DNA of 64,000 bases from Sepioteuthis lessoniana (taxonomy: Eukaryota > Mollusca > Cephalopoda > Myopsida > Loliginidae), in assembly GCA_963585895.1 (NCBI GenBank), contig OY757911.1, positions 89,339,275-89,403,274 on the forward strand, written 5' to 3'. Numbering within the stretch: the stretch's first letter is position 1; every line of letters starts with the position of its first letter. This document shows, piece after piece, positions 44,560 to 54,977 of this stretch. A program made the translations under genes and the position numbers. The notes beneath the pieces are model-generated. The model worked only from the letters and a program-made list of their open reading frames with translations. It was not told the origin of the DNA and searched no databases.

Positions 44560-44940
44560 TACTGGTTTGGTTTGGTGGTACATCAACCGTTGTAGGTTAT
44601 TTAATGCCAAATCCATTTTTATGTATATAAACAGTTCTATTTCAAACAGTTTAGCTTAGCATAAGTACACTGTTTAAATGTCAAAACAGTCCTATTTCAA
44701 ACAATTCAATTTAGCATAAGTACAGTTTAGTTCTATCTGACCCATAGATAGGGCCAGAGTGGACCTGGGAGTAATGTCAACGAAGGGGTACTCCGCATTC
44801 CTCAAAGCTCCAACATCACTGGAATCTCACCATCAGATTGTTTAGTGTCATATCTAGGACACTCATTGGGGCGGGGGGGGGAGTCTTACCTCTCTGCAGA
44901 GAAGCAATCAGTGTATTCCATAACCCTAGTCAACTGGGCA
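44560..44940 (-). mobile_element. Element C copy with variant interior
   Basis: Complementary tail ggtttggtttggtggtacat, then the aacagttctatttcaaacag interior shared with 43705-43800, then the 5' module ggacctgggagtaatgtcaa to cctagtcaactgggca. A poly-G run lies at about 44871-44882. Confidence 0.85.
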
Positions 44941-45139
44941 AGTTTACTAGTACTGTTTTCACATAACTTTAGCTATCTTCTGTAATTATTTTTGAGGATA
45001 GAAGAAAAAACTTGGTGATCAAACACCTAATTTTATAATTTTAACCATTTTTTTTTTGCTAACTTTGTTGTGCATTGAAAATCAAGAATTATAACAAACA
45101 TTACAAATAGAATATATTGATTAAATTATTAACTAACTT

Positions 45140-45240
45140 TAATTGTATATCAACCTATCTTGGAGTATTTTATGCCTAGAGGTCAGTGAATCATATCATT
45201 GTATGTTCATATTTACATTTTTTGTATAGTTGCTTCTTAT
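45140..45240 (-). repeat. Repeat G, copy 3 (fragment)
   Basis: gtatatcaacctatcttgga, ttatgcctagaggtcagtga and cattgtatgttcatatttac match G copies 1 and 2. The C-type 5' module follows within 20 bases. Confidence 0.75.
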
Positions 45241-45254
45241 GAGATTTTTTTGCA

Positions 45255-45390
45255 CAATTTTTAAACAGATCTATTTGATCCATAGATAGGACCCCAAAAG
45301 GTACTACTACATTGGGTTATAGTGGACCTGAGAATAATGTCCCCAGGGTTTGACAATTGAAGCCTCACCATCAGATGCAGTTTTGTGAGA
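45255..45390 (-). mobile_element. Element C 5' module joined to repeat G
   Basis: aaacagatctatttgatcca, ggaccccaaaaggtactact, gtggacctgagaataatgtc, tcaccatcagatgcagtttt. It ends at a (GT)n tract (45396-45418). Confidence 0.72.
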
Positions 45391-45395
45391 ATATA

Positions 45396-45418
45396 TGTGT
45401 GTGTGTGTGTGTGTGTGA
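45396..45418. repeat. (GT)n microsatellite
   Basis: About 11 GT units. Confidence 0.93.
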
Positions 45419-45482
45419 ATGAATTTGGGCAGCATTTCTTCATTAAAGCATATGTTTTGTCTACATATTTTTGTATATGTCC

Positions 45483-45794
45483 TTTCCAGTTACTGAATTG
45501 ATTTTATAGTATCTGGCGGGAGCTGGGTGATGAAACTACTATAACTAATTGTTACCTTAGTACTTTCTGCCCGATCTTGGGCCGTCATCAGGGGTTTGTA
45601 TATTGCAAAAGAGATGTGACCTTTGCATGTACATTACTACTTTGTCAGTTTTTATTATTTATACTCTTTTGCAACATACACACTCCTGATGATGGCCCAA
45701 GATTGGACAGAAAGTACTAGGGTAACAATTAGTTATGGGAGTTTCATCAACCAATTCCTGCCGGATACTGCAAAATCAATTCAGCAACTGGAAT
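45483..45794. mobile_element. Large inverted repeat with paired hammerhead-like cores
   Basis: Arms of about 115 bp (45483-45597 and 45682-45794) are roughly 85-90 percent complementary around an ~85-bp centre. Both outer ends hold the same cagttRctgaattgatttt string. Left arm, minus strand (45564-45591): CTGATGA-CG-GCCC-aagatc-GGGC-A-GAAA, an intact stem II. Right arm, plus strand (45686-45713): CTGATGA ... GAAA with two stem mismatches. The layout equals that at 19.45-19.69 kb. A Penelope-like terminal pair is the proposed origin. Confidence 0.55.
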
Positions 45795-45799
45795 GGACA

Positions 45800-46370
45800 T
45801 ATATAAAACATGTCTATATTGTTCAATGAAATATATATATATATGTGGTAGAAATACTTTCCACATTTCAAATTGTCACCTGTGTGGTGAAAGTGAACTT
45901 AGGCAAGTGGCAATGGTTAACTTAATGTAGCATATGTCTTATAATTTTTTTGCCCTAGATACGATTAGTTAAAATCATGGTTTGAACCGGTGCACACATT
46001 CAAGTTGTGTTTAAACATTTTTTTAAGACAAGTGAATTGTTACAGAGAATTTTTTCTGCTCATTTTATGTTACATTGGAATGATGTTGTTCCAGATTGAA
46101 TTTTTAACCATAGTTGCATTGATTTTCATTCTGATGTAACATGAAATGAACATGAAAAGCTCTATGTAGCAATTACAGATTCATCAGCCTTAAAAAAACA
46201 TTCCAATAGCAAATGTATTGTGTGCACAGGTTCAAACCATGTTTGTAACTGATCATATCTAAAGCAAAAAAAATGGTAAGACATAAGCTAGATGGAGCTA
46301 CTAAGTTTACTTGCACCCTAAAGGTGAAAGCTTAAAATTCAAGTATTTCTGCTACAATATATATATATAT
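45800..46370. other. Stretch containing a large imperfect inverted repeat
   Basis: Starting from gtggtagaaatactttccac (about 45846) and ending caagtatttctgctacaata (about 46338), segments on the two sides are complementary: ttgaaccggtgcacacat against tgtgtgcacaggttcaaacc, and ctgctcattttatgttacat against atgtaacatgaaatgaacat. The arms span roughly 45846-46095 and 46115-46358, with short (AT)n at both outer ends. It is probably a palindromic DNA element without coding capacity. Confidence 0.65.
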
Positions 46371-46377
46371 ATATATT

Positions 46378-46440
46378 ACACACAAACACATTGACTTTGT
46401 GGCACAACTAAGCAAAGCTAGTAAATAGCTATAATGCCAC
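46378..46440 (+). mobile_element. SINE-E tail fragment
   Basis: tttgtggcacaactaagcaa and agctagtaaatagct resemble the 3' part of SINE-E at 38.2 kb. Confidence 0.4.
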
Positions 46441-46624
46441 AACAATGCACACATGCAGTTTTCTTATCTAAAGTTTGTTAGATTATGTTTTAATCATCAT
46501 ACAATAATCAAACAAACACATTAAATGGTGGATCAATAAGTCTCTAGTCTGACACATAGTTATTACCTGAACTTTAATCTGAACTTTTCACAGTATAATG
46601 TTTGATCTATAGTGCAGTTCTATG

Positions 46625-46626
46625 TA

Positions 46627-46657
<31 letters not shown>

Positions 46658-46755
46658 ATGTAAATATATACATCTGTGTGTTATATATATATATGCATGT
46701 GTGTGCGCATATGTAAATATATACGTGTGTGTGTGTGTGTGTGTGTGTGTAAATA
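46625..46755. repeat. Compound TG/TA microsatellite cluster
   Basis: (TG)n, TATG-rich, (TA)n and a second (TG)n tract alternate over about 130 bp. Confidence 0.92.
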
Positions 46756-47338
46756 CATATACATGAGTGAGAGGGAGTGTGGGGCTGTCTGCTCTACCAA
46801 ATGAAACTTGAAGGTTCAAGCAGATTAACAGAATAAGAATTTTTGTAGTATGTAGACAGTGAGGGAACACTATTCCTCCTTCCAAACAAAGAGAATGCCA
46901 CTCCCACAACAATGCATCATTGAATTTATCTGATTTACCACTGATTTAAGCACATTATCAAGGAAGAAGATTATGTAGAAAACTATGCTAATTATATGAA
47001 ATAAATGTTTTTTTTTAATAATTAGGCTAGAAACTTTCTTTACAGTTGGATTATACATCTGATGTCTATCATGTATAGATATATGAAAGGATACTGAAAA
47101 GCTCACAATCCAACCAAGAAGAAAATAATTATTTTTTAAAACATTTCATATAGTTCTTTAAAATCATTTTATTGAATTTTCAAATTTTAAAAAAACATAT
47201 TGAATTGCTTTAAAGATAATTCAATTAAATTTATAAAAAAAATAATTTTTTTGAGTTTTTTTTTTTGAGGGGAAAAACTTGAAGATGTGCCAATTATTAG
47301 AACTCCCAATAGATGTGTAAGAAATTTATATATCTCAT
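46756..47338. other. AT-rich non-coding stretch
   Basis: No recognised repeat family or gene. Confidence 0.4.
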
Positions 47339-47453
47339 GAGGTGGTAATGATATATGGTTGTGGTGATGATAAAGGTAACTGTAGTTGTGTTATGATGAT
47401 GATTGTGGTGATGGTAATTGTAGTTGTGATATGATATGGTGGTAATGAAATTT
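47339..47453. repeat. Degenerate TGG/TGA-rich minisatellite
   Basis: Units carrying ggtggtaatgatatatggtt, gtggtgatgataaagg, taactgtagttgtg and tgatgatgattgtggtgatg repeat about three times at roughly 35-40 bp. Confidence 0.65.
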
Positions 47454-47572
47454 AGATTAAAATATTGAATGAAACAGAAAAGTTTAAATTTTTTTATCTC
47501 TTATAAGAGGATCAAATAAAGGTTATGGTTATATAAAGACAAAACAGATCACTTCTTAAGCTCAGTTTAGAA

Positions 47573-47724
<152 letters not shown>

Positions 47725-47870
47725 GCTTATTAGAGACTGCTTGAAGTCTTCAGAAACGCTATAATTCTAATGAAATGGAAATGGAATATACCCCTTTAAA
47801 GAAAATAAATCCTAGTTGGATACTTGGTAATGAGGACTTATATAGCTCCCTCTATTCCCAAATTAAGTAA

Positions 47871-48233
47871 TCCAATTCAATAAGCCCAGTCTCCTGACTG
47901 CATCTCTACAGAAAGGTAACACCCCTACCACCAAGGAGTGTCCAGAATATGACACTAAACAATCTGATGGTGAGGTTTCAGTCCTGGATCTCTGAGGAAT
48001 GTGGAGTACCCCTTCATTGCCATTATTCCCAGGTCCAATCTGACTCAAAGTGGTAGTATCTATTTGGGTTCCACTATGAGTCAAATAGAACTGTTTAACC
48101 ACTTAACCGAGTGCAAACAAATAACTGATGTTAAATTGTTAGTCTTACATAATAATACTTGAAACCATTTAACTGAGTGCAAACAAATGATCTCTGGCTT
48201 CTTTAAAATGTTACCAATAAACTATACATTTAC

Positions 48234-48279
<46 letters not shown>

Positions 48280-48332
48280 CAAACAGGATTTGATACTAAA
48301 TAACATACAAGGGTTGAAATGCCATAAAATCA
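47871..48332 (+). mobile_element. Element C, complete plus-strand copy
   Basis: 5' end aataagcccagtctcctgac, ctgcatctctacagaaaggt, 5' module aatgtggagtaccccttcat, one to two tandem units (atacttgaaaccatttaact), an (AT)n tract at 48236-48275, and tail ggatttgatactaaataaca to atcaatcaacca. Its antisense strand has an open frame of 79 codons across the 5' module. Confidence 0.9.
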
Positions 48333-48444
48333 ATCAACCAGTTCCATAATTATCTGGGATCATTATAATAGTGATTTCTCATTGTTTGGCTCTTCAGACT
48401 CCCAATGAGTATCAACTGAGAAAACATATCTGCAAGAGATTTAT

Positions 48445-48448
<4 letters not shown>

Positions 48449-48474
<26 letters not shown>
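48449..48474. repeat. Poly-A tract of 26
   Basis: Twenty-six A residues. No element is recognised upstream. Confidence 0.9.
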
Positions 48475-48477
<3 letters not shown>

Positions 48478-48479
48478 GT

Positions 48480-48960
48480 AGTTTCCAACATCCCCTGCCT
48501 TTAGTCATGAGCTGTAACTTTGAATTCTACCAAACATCAACTAATATCCAATATTTTCTTTTATTGACAGTAATGACTTTTTATTGAGGATTATCCATTC
48601 CAAATACTTTTTATTCTGCAGCATAGACTCAAGCACTGTACAACTGATACCAAAATTGTTCTCAGTATGTATGGATGTCCAAATGTAGCAGTTTCTATCA
48701 TTTTATGAGTTGTTCTCACTTGTGAGTTATTTCAATCAGTATATTAGCACTGTTTTTTTTTTTGCCCATGAGACTCCTCTGAATGAATTGGGTCAAAAAA
48801 TCATGGTAGCAATAATAGTAACATAGAACCAGTTCAGTAGTCTTGAACAGCTCATGGAATGATAATGACTTCTCAAAATTATAGATGGTATCCAAACAGT
48901 GTCTGATTATTATAAATAGTAATGCTATTTCTATGTTATAGCTTTGGTTTTAGCATACTT
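48480..48960. other. Non-coding stretch without recognised repeat
   Basis: AT-rich with no family match or supportable gene. Confidence 0.4.
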
Positions 48961-48974
48961 TTGATGGTAGGTAA

Positions 48975-49630
48975 TGTGTATGAAGTCTGTCCAAAAAGCA
49001 TCCAGCTATTTAATATTAACGAAAAAAGAAAAGCAGGGGAGCACCTATCTAGGGCAATAGTACCTTAATCTCTCTTAAAAGCACTTCCATTTTGGACCTC
49101 ATTCCACTTATCCTAATACATCCCTTTGACTTTTAAAACAATCTGCAAAATCCTCTTCCAAGATTGCTATCAGCAGCTTTGGAGGTGCCCGTGGTGTAAT
49201 GCTTATCGTCGCAGGATGTGGACACGACGACACGAGTTCAAATCCTGGACGAGCCTGATTGCATTTCACATAGCACTAATACCCTTGGGAAAGGTATGAA
49301 TCCAAATATTCTCCTTCCAGCTATGGGTAAATAGTAGGGCAGACTAGGTTCTTCAGCCTTGGTGAGGCGACTAGTCTAGGAAAAGGAAAACTCTGAATTC
49401 AAACCTGTTAAACTCCGCTTAAAAATTGACCTTGTGTCATATCCTGCCCGAGCGGAGGGGTTGGGTAAATATGATCAGCAGCTTTGCTACAGTCTTCTTA
49501 ATCTCATCCACGGTCTGAGGTCTTTCTTTCAACAATTACTGCCATGTATCAAATAACATCCTACCAAACAACTTCCATTTGTTTATACCTCTGCTGTTAG
49601 TAACAATAAAAAATTGAATTTAAACAGCAG
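48975..49630 (-). mobile_element. Possible mariner-type remnant hosting a SINE-B
   Basis: The right end gaagtctgtccaaaaagcat resembles a Tc1/mariner terminal repeat. On the minus strand, joining 49620-49487 to 49168-49080, I read a broken frame with TVDEIKKTVAK- and EEDFADCFKSQRDV-like pieces, similar in style to the region after the last catalytic Asp of mariner transposases. Stops and frameshifts are present. The SINE-B at 49182-49473 interrupts it. Family assignment is tentative. Confidence 0.42.
49182..49473 (+). mobile_element. SINE-B reference copy with 13-bp target-site duplication
   Basis: A 292-bp copy flanked by atcagcagctttg at 49169-49181 and 49474-49486. It shows the family structure best: A-box-like cgtggtgtaatgcttatcgt, B-box-like gagttcaaatcctggacgag, gcatttcacatagcactaat, ccttccagctatgggtaaat, ggcgactagtctagg, gaattcaaacctgttaaact and end gcggaggggttgggtaaata. 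The CpG-rich head (gtcgcag, gacacgacgacacg) indicates a young insertion. Confidence 0.96.
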
Positions 49631-49635
49631 TACGT

Positions 49636-50487
49636 TTTTACCCAACACCTCTGCCACGGGCAGGATGTGATACAAGGTCAATTTTTAGGTATAGCTCATT
49701 TGAATTAAGAGTTTTTCTTCTTTTAGAGGAGTTGATTAATCAAGTCTAAATAACATAGCCTGTTCAACTGTTTACTCATAGCTGAGCAGAGAACAGATGG
49801 TTTTGTTTGGTTGGGTTTTATGGCATATGAACCACTGTAGGTTATTTAATGCCAAATCCTGCTCACATATATGTATGATTTGTAAACACATTTTGAGATA
49901 ACATTCTTAAACAAGCCTGAGCTCTTTTGGCTCACAGTTAAACGGTTTCAAGTATTGCTATATAAGAGTCAAAATTCAATTTCAGTTATTTGTTAGCACA
50001 AAGTTTGTTCTATTTGACCCAGAGATAGGCTCCTATCAAGTGCTACCATTCTGCATCAGAGTGGAACTGGGAGCAATGGCAAGTATTTAACTATTTAACA
50101 CAAATAATTCAATTGAAAATCAGTCATTTGTTTGCACACTGTTAAATGGTCAAACGGTTTTATTCAACCTAGAGATGGGATCCTATCAAGTGCTACCATT
50201 CTGAGTCAGAGTGGACCTGGGTGCAATGGCAATAAAGGGGTACTCCACATTCCCCAAATCTCCAAGGCTGGAACCTCACCATCAGATGGTTTAATGTCAT
50301 ATTCAGGACATGTGTTGGGATGATTTTACCCCCTCAGCAGAGATGTAATCGGTGTATTCTACAGATGGTTTTGTACTTTTTCAAAGGGTATTAGTGCAAA
50401 GTAAAACTCCAATAACCTTATCCAAGATTTGAACTCGGGTTGCTGATTTCATTTCCTGTGATAATAATCATTACACAAAACATGCTT
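49636..50487 (-). mobile_element. SINE-B host copy interrupted by element C
   Basis: The minus-strand SINE-B 3' half is at 49636-49806 (ttacccaacacctctgccac ... actcatagctgagcagagaa). The 5' half resumes at 50361 (acagatggttttgtactttt ... ttgaactcgggttgctgatt) and ends at the tRNA-like head near 50487. Confidence 0.88.
49807..50360 (-). mobile_element. Element C inserted in SINE-B, with target-site duplication
   Basis: The copy is bounded by acagatggttttgt at 49793-49806 and 50361-50374. Part of the right copy (acag) may be element sequence. It holds the full 3' tail (complement of ggttgggttttatggcatat), a tandem section and two copies of the 5' module (at about 50030-50080 and 50165-50360: gagataggctcctatcaagt and gagatgggatcctatcaagt). 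The 5' end is truncated at gtgtattct. Confidence 0.9.
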
Positions 50488-50489
50488 CC

Positions 50490-51276
50490 CTACTATGTAG
50501 TGGATATAAAGGGTCTCTAAACAGCAAACACATGATTGCCTAAACAGAGAGGTGAGGGTGGTGACAGGTGTACAATGTTAAATTTCAATAGGCTAGTTAT
50601 TTTTAGGCTGAAAAATTTTCTTTCATATTTTTAATTTTAGTTACTTTTTTATTGAAACTCACTGAGGTCATTACTATCCAAAAGTAGGAAACAACATATC
50701 ATAGGTAATAATTGGTTATCCATACCAGCTGCTTTACCAACTAAGTTACAAGAGCAATTGATATCACAGAAGCCTAAATCATGCCTATAAACATACAGAG
50801 AGTTTAGCCTTTATTATTGTTTCTAATACAGTTATAGAAATAAGTGAGTTATGAGAAAAAGCAATTAAACTTAAGATAAAAGTACTAATCATAATTAATA
50901 ATAATGATTAGTAAATCTTCATCTAAGAAAGAAAAAAAAGTTTTTAAAAAAAATCAGTTAAAATTATTGTTCAAATTTTCTAAGAATTTCATGAATTTTC
51001 CCTTAAGAAAAATATTACTCACTTTCTAAACATCGATAAGCTTTTCCACCAAACAACTTTAAATCTTAAATTTTGACTGTGGGAAAAGCAGCACAAAAAC
51101 TGCCCATAGCTTAAAAAAAAAAAATTTTTCAAAAGTTTAGCTTTCAGCTATCTTTTTTTATGATTGAACAAATGGTTCATCCCAAGAGAAACATTATTGG
51201 TTCTGTAAATTATATGGTGTAATCATAACAGTAGAACCAGAAGAGTAGTAATTGTTTTGTACAAAATAAGTAGTCA
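50490..51276. other. AT-rich non-coding stretch
   Basis: No recognised repeat or gene. Confidence 0.45.
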
Positions 51277-51378
51277 TCATTAACTAAGCTTAGCTTAGTT
51301 TGGCACAAGTCAAGAAGTATAATGCCCCCAATGGTCTGCTAGCTTCACTCACTAATCATTATACCATTTGATTTGAAC
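51277..51378 (-). mobile_element. SINE-E copy, inverted
   Basis: Complement of gtttggcacaagtcaagaag (tail) and aatcattataccatttgatt (A-box region), with gcttcactcactaatc between. It matches the family at 38.10 kb. Confidence 0.65.
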
Positions 51379-51446
51379 ACACCATATTTAGGTAGTAATA
51401 CAAATGTATTGATATAGAAATGGACTATTACTTGTCATTGAGAAGG

Positions 51447-51626
51447 AAAGGAATTTCATGGTGTAGTGCCTAACATGCTGGACTGTGACATAGTAAGCGA
51501 ATTCAAATTACAGTTGTGCCATTACATTCACTTTCAGACTAATACTCATTGGAGAGGTATGAGTCTCCTTATTTCCCAGCTATGCGTTGAATAGTACCAT
51601 TCCTGTTCCTTTACAAGAATGGCTTT
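51447..51626 (+). mobile_element. SINE-D copy without tail, abutting inverted element C
   Basis: A-box-like atggtgtagtgcctaacatg, B-box-like gaattcaaattacagttg, body to ttacaagaatggctttg. The tail that should follow is replaced at once by the complementary tail of a minus-strand element C. Confidence 0.82.
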
Positions 51627-52082
51627 GTTTTGGTTTTATAGCATATCAACCATTGTAGGTTATTTAATGTCAAATCCTCTTTATGCATGAATATCAAATA
51701 TATATGACTTGTACACACATTTTGTTGATCATGTTTTTAAATGAGCCTAAGCTCATTCTTTTGCACACAATTAAATGGTTCAAAGTATTGCTTTGTATCA
51801 CTAACAATTCAATTAAACATCAGTCATTTATTCACACAGTTAAATGATCAAACAATTCTATTTCAAAAATCTAATTTAGCATTTGTCATTTGTTTGCACT
51901 CAGTTTAAATGTGAAACAATTCTATTTGACACATAAATAGAACCCTATCAGGTGCTACCACTCAAGACCAGAGCAGACCTGGGAGCAATGGTAAAGAGGT
52001 ATGCTACATTTCCAAAAGCTCCAGCATTACTAGAGCCTCACCATCAATTTGTTTAGTGTCACATCATATTCTGAAGAATGAT
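51627..52082 (-). mobile_element. Element C copy, 5'-truncated
   Basis: Complementary tail gttttggttttatagcatat, then tttaaatgagcctaagctca, two to three tandem units, 5' module cagacctgggagcaatggta to ccatcaatttgtttagtgtc. It stops short of the usual 5' end. Confidence 0.84.
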
Positions 52083-52252
52083 TAGATATTAAATAAACTT
52101 AATCTTGTCATTGGGAAATGCCTAGTTGAAAATGTTTAGGTTGTTTGAAAAGTTGACAAATTTCTGTCAAACATCTTTATCCTACTCCTCAACTTTCACT
52201 ACTAATATAGTCAGTTAATATTAAAAGGCATACTCATTCAAAACCTAGAAAA

Positions 52253-52560
52253 TGCTGACTGCATCCTTTGCTAAGGACCCCACCCCAAAGGAGTCTCCTT
52301 TTGATACTAAACTGCATCTAGCAGTTAGGATTAGTTCTAGAGCTCTGAGAAGTGCAGAGATATCCCTTCATTGCAAATATCCCCAAGTCCACTCTGATCC
52401 TGGAGTGGTAATATCAGTTAGGGTCCTATGTATGAGCCAAATAGATCTGTTTGAGATAATGTTCAAAATGATTGTGAATTACATTACATTTGCCCTGAGA
52501 CCATAATCGTTAAACTGACTTTGCCCTGAAATAACCCAACAATGATTATCAATCAACATA
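52253..52560 (+). mobile_element. Element C, diverged plus-strand copy
   Basis: gactgcatcctttgctaagg, gagctctgagaagtgcagag, ccccaagtccactctgatcc, gttagggtcctatgtatgag, then a short remnant of the interior and tail ctgaaataacccaacaatga. Confidence 0.72.
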
Positions 52561-52685
52561 AACTATGAGAAAATGAAGTGTAAATATTACAAATATATAC
52601 TGGCGAGGGTACAAAAGTAGGGATACAGTTATTTTTCTTTTAATGTCTACATGATAATAAAATTATGTATTATTACAATAATATG

Positions 52686-52934
52686 TAACTGGCCTAATGA
52701 GTAGAGTGTTCGCCAATGGTCTGGGAGATCAGGGTTCAATCCCTGGTTGAGTCATACTAAAGGCTCAAAAATCGTACTTTGTGCGGCCTTGCTTAACACT
52801 TAGCATTATAAGGTATGGATCAAGGGTAAAGAGGAGCAATCCAGGGAATGGAGTAGTGCCCTCCCCAACACATCGGTAGTAGCTATTGAAAAAGGAGCCT
52901 TCGGGTCACCCTTGACAAAGGTGGCCAACTTTAC
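52686..52934 (+). mobile_element. SINE-A copy 7 with 13-bp target-site duplication
   Basis: A 249-bp copy flanked by ttacaataatatg at 52673-52685 and 52935-52947. Head taactggcctaatgagtaga, A-box-like gagtgttcgccaatgg, B-box-like gggttcaatccctggttg, end gtggccaactttac. The flanks set the 3' end of the family at gccaactttac. Confidence 0.95.
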
Positions 52935-53167
52935 TTACAATAATATGAGTAAGTCACAATAAGGATGATGTATTCAGTGATAGAAATGTAAGGTGTAAAT
53001 ATTGATAAGATGAATAAAAGAACTAGGTTCTAAACATGTATATTTTTTTTAATAAGTGCATACCTACTTTAGTATCCATTGTATATTAGGGATATTATAC
53101 TAAAGTTCTCATTTTTTTCTTCTTTTGTTGAAAATGTTTTGCTTATATTTTAATGTGTGTATGTGTG

Positions 53168-53410
53168 TTTTTTGTTTTAATAGCATTGTAACCTTCATGG
53201 GTTATTTGATGCAGTAATACTATTTAACAGCAGTAATACTATTAACAGCAGTAATACTATTTAACCCATATCTGGGTGGGGAATAAGGAGGTTCATATCT
53301 TACACAAGAGTATTAGTCCAAAAGTGAATGTCATGACTGGAGTTCAAACTTACTTACTTCATGGCCACAGTCCAACACTCTAGCCATTATGCCACAGAAA
53401 CTTCACTCCT
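53168..53410 (-). mobile_element. SINE-D copy with internal triplication
   Basis: Minus-strand tail ttaatagcattgtaaccttc to the tRNA-like head ctagccattatgccacagaa. At 53212-53268 the segment cagtaatactatttaacag occurs three times in tandem; other D copies have it once. Confidence 0.87.
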
Positions 53411-53411
53411 G

Positions 53412-54975
53412 TGTATGTGAGTGTGTGTGTACTCAAACATAAATATTGGTTGGTAACACATATCTAAAGTTTTCAGCTTTAAGGCAATATCAGAGGATAT
53501 TTATTTCAAGACTAAAAGATTTATGAATTACAGGGAGTTGGTGTTAACATGTGAATGAGAGTTGAACTTTATTTTAACATTTTATAAATATATCATATTA
53601 TTGTATTGATTTAGAGGGCTATTGCAATGCGAAATAATAATTTGGGTCTAATTAATTTCAAAGTAAAAACTTCAGAGACTTTATTTTAAAATGAACTAGG
53701 TGTTGTATGTATCAAAATGGTTTCACATGGGATGTTAGAATGCTATATATATATATATATATATATATGCATGCACATTTTATTAATGAAACTTGTATTA
53801 CATTAAAAAATAAAGTGCATACAAAGTGAAATTAAGTTACTATTAAATTGCTTTTATTTTATTTTTTTATTATAGCCTTGATTTCAGATTTCCTTTATGA
53901 TGACAAACAGGAACATAAATAAACTAGAAGAAATGTCTGTTTTTTTTTTTCAATTCATTTTTCATAACTCACTTCCTTTTATTTCCTCTTCTTAATATGA
54001 AGTACTGCAATAAAAAAACAATTAATCAACACCAAAGAAATTGTTATAGCACTAAGTTTTGCTTCATCTAATAGAGCAAGTCTCAGTTAACCAAGGAAGA
54101 AATCCCCCCAGGAAAAATTTTTGGATTGGGGAAATAGGATTTTAAAGGAAGAATTAAGATTATGGATTGGCAAATTCCAACTGCTGGAATATTGATCTTT
54201 CCTACAAAGTGCAATCTTGCAATATATCTTTTGAGTTAAACATTCTTGGAAAGTGGAGGAAAAAACCTTCTGGAATATGGTAAAAAGGGGGCATGAACCC
54301 CACCCCACAAAAAGAGTTGAGAACCATTGTCTTAAATAATCTGAGAAAAGGGAAATATAGTGAAGAGGGGATAGGCGAAAAAGAAAAAAAAAACCAAAAC
54401 ACTACTTTAGTTGCTAGCAATGGGGGTTTGAATCTCATCATGGCTCATCATGTGGGAGTTTATTTGTTCTTGTCCTCATTTAATTTCTAATAAATAGATC
54501 AGGAAACAGCTATTAATGCTAGGAGGCAGTGGGACTGGATCTGCTGGAATCTATCCTTGGAATTGGGGGGGGGGACTGATCCCTTTGAAAACGTCCCTGT
54601 TGGCTTCACTACTGGATAGAAAGAAGTGCTCTTCTGTACCAGAAGAATTCAAATTTTATATGGATCTTACATGTGTACATAACCTTAGGTAGAGAGAAAA
54701 AGCAGAATGACATCAATGCAATGATGAAGGGAGAAATTTAAACAGGAAAAAATAAAAACATTTGCTATAAGCTGCTATAGATAGTGGTCTACCTAGAACA
54801 AACATTTAAGAGACAAAAAAATACAGAGAGAGAGAAAAATAATAAACAAAAGGTTTTACAGATAATTAATATTAAACGTAAATCAATTTGAAACTATATC
54901 ACTGTTTGTGGAGTAGCCAGTTATGATTCAGTTAATAGAATCCTATTAATTTATTTCTATTCTCACACGAAATTA
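53412..54975. other. AT-rich non-coding stretch with (AT)n
   Basis: (AT)n at 53743-53768, a poly-T run near 53940 and a G run near 54566-54574. Weak frames near 54.1-54.5 kb carry no recognisable domain. Confidence 0.45.
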
Positions 54976-54977
54976 TA

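Noticed and set aside
46607-46912. 101-codon minus-strand frame rich in THTH
   Set aside because: Translation of TG/TA microsatellites.
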